From IMG/VR virus record IMGVR_UViG_3300009428_000070, positions 1 through 24,165 of that record: a stretch of DNA of 24,165 bases. One strand, 5' to 3'. The first letter of the stretch is position 1. Each line of letters opens with the position of its first letter. The translations under genes and the position numbers were made by a program. The DNA is from a virus. The notes beneath the pieces were generated by a model, which did no database searches, had not been told where the DNA came from, and saw only the letters and a list, made by a program, of their open reading frames with translations. Below are positions 23,541 through 24,165 of the stretch, piece by piece.

Positions 23541-23724
23541 CTTCTATCGAGCTTTGTATTTCTTTTAACTGCGATATTAGATTTGGTATTACAAGTTTTA
23601 GATTGTTAAACTCTCGGTCTACTAGCGATTCGTAAATCTCGGCGGTGCAGTCGTGGATGTTATCCATCAGAAGGTTGATGTGAGTTAGTCGTTCCTTATC
23701 ATAAGCTGATGGTGATTTTTGCAT
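23530..23724 (-). CDS. Small helical protein of unknown function (64 aa)
   Basis: The ATG at 23724 has GAGG about eight bases upstream (AAGAGGTAAAGAAC), one of the few Shine-Dalgarno-like sites in the window, and it overlaps the stop of the preceding gene. The product is soluble, mostly helical and slightly acidic, with Leu/Ile heptad-like spacing in the second half (NNLKLVIPNLISQLKEIQSS). There is no cysteine motif and no membrane segment. It overlaps the metallophosphoesterase start by 11 bp, so the two are probably translated together. I do not recognise the family. Confidence 0.65.
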   Translation of the reverse strand: MQKSPSAYDKERLTHINLLMDNIHDCTAEIYESLVDREFNNLKLVIPNLISQLKEIQSSIEDDI

Positions 23725-23729
23725 GTTCT

Positions 23730-23966
23730 TTACCTCTTGTCTATAGACTGTAAAAAAAGCTCTCCCATTGCATGGTCTACTCTTTTAATTAAGGTATATA
23801 TTTTTTTAGATTGTTTTTTAACTAATTCTTTTTCTGTCTTAGAAGATTCTTTGCCTAGGTTACAATACTGATTGCAATCAATATAAAGTAAAGCATCTGT
23901 TTTCTGCTTTACAGTCCAAGTCTTAAACTCAGTAATTTTTTCTACATCTTTAATTGTATACTCCAT
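23730..23966 (-). CDS. Small basic protein of unknown function (78 aa)
   Basis: The start is the ATG at 23966, overlapping the end of the upstream coiled-coil gene by 17 bp. The product is charged and Lys-rich (SSKTEKELVKKQSKKIYTLI), predicted helical, with two cysteines close together (DCNQYC, about 30-35). No membrane segment or known fold is evident. It is followed after five bases by the 64-aa gene. Coding is supported by tight packing in the operon and an uninterrupted frame. A nucleic-acid or protein-binding accessory role would fit its charge but is unsupported. Confidence 0.62.
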   Translation of the reverse strand: MEYTIKDVEKITEFKTWTVKQKTDALLYIDCNQYCNLGKESSKTEKELVKKQSKKIYTLIKRVDHAMGELFLQSIDKR

Positions 23967-24165
23967 TGTACCATCTGTGCAATTTGCTTTCTATTTCTCG
24001 TTCTGTTCCTAATCTCGTTCTTTGTTTAACCATATCAACAAGAACTTCAACACGACCATTAGATTTATTAGTCTCAGATAGAGCGAGTTTTAGTCCTGCT
24101 ACTTCCAAATTTAATTCTTTTAATTCGGTTCTCAAAGAAAAAACTTCTTTTTTTAATTCCTCTAA
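23950..24165 (-). CDS. Coiled-coil protein, C-terminal part (5' end outside window)
   Basis: The frame runs open from the window edge at 24165 to TAA at 23950-23952, giving 71 residues. A TTG at 24135 is in frame, but the ten codons before it (LEELKKEVFS) continue the same Leu-heptad pattern (SLRTELKELNLEVAGLKLAL). The true start is therefore most likely beyond the window. The first half is a clear coiled coil; the second is basic and ends in ESKLHRWYNGVYN. The family is not recognised. Confidence 0.65.
   Translation of the reverse strand, partial: LEELKKEVFSLRTELKELNLEVAGLKLALSETNKSNGRVEVLVDMVKQRTRLGTEREIESKLHRWYNGVYN

Overview
The window reads as part of the genome of a short-tailed (podovirus-type) double-stranded DNA phage of the Bacteroidota, most likely of a flavobacterium-like host. 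The evidence is AT-rich DNA, densely packed genes that touch or overlap, start codons preceded by A/T-rich leaders with almost no Shine-Dalgarno sequences, two TATCTTT(G/A) elements resembling the Bacteroidota -7 promoter element, and virion proteins of the kind found in crAss-like and related marine Bacteroidota podoviruses. Family assignments come from recalled motifs and gene order; no database search was possible.

Bases 2-22309 form one long plus-strand late (virion) module. It opens with the C-terminal end of the major capsid protein, closed by a strong terminator. A 248-residue capsid-proximal protein follows, isolated by a second strong terminator. Next come the neck and tail: two ring/adaptor proteins (317 and 308 aa), a very large tail 'muzzle'/tail-stabilisation protein (1449 aa), a cysteine-rich virion protein (371 aa), a small two-helix membrane protein, a 259-aa tail-associated protein and a GNAT-type acetyltransferase. 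The module ends with three genes of increasing size (289, 658 and 3097 aa). They match in order and character the internal/ejection proteins of T7-like phages (gp14-gp15-gp16) or the cargo proteins of crAss-like phages. The 3097-aa protein takes up more than a third of the window. It carries an N-terminal 30-residue tandem repeat, a hydrophobic Gly/Ala-rich segment, an acidic linker plus coiled coil, a zincin metallopeptidase site (HEMGH, residues 1798-1802, with Glu1848) and a long helical C-terminal part.

Bases 22303-24165 are a minus-strand operon that meets the late module tail to tail with a 7-bp overlap. In transcription order it holds a truncated coiled-coil protein, two small unrecognised proteins, a calcineurin-like metallophosphoesterase, a 33-residue lipoprotein that is easy to miss, and a PD-(D/E)XK-type putative nuclease. 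This is probably the edge of the early/replication-associated half of the genome.

Virion logic: the ring proteins extend the portal, the muzzle protein closes the tail, and the three internal proteins are probably packaged and injected. No stretch longer than 300 bases lacks a gene, and I saw no tRNA, CRISPR array, insertion sequence, integrase or attachment site. The observations most worth checking are the lipoprotein microgene, the N-terminal repeats and A10 tract at the start of the giant ejection-protein gene, the unassigned block ahead of its peptidase, and the repeat-bearing linker segment with atypical codon use.
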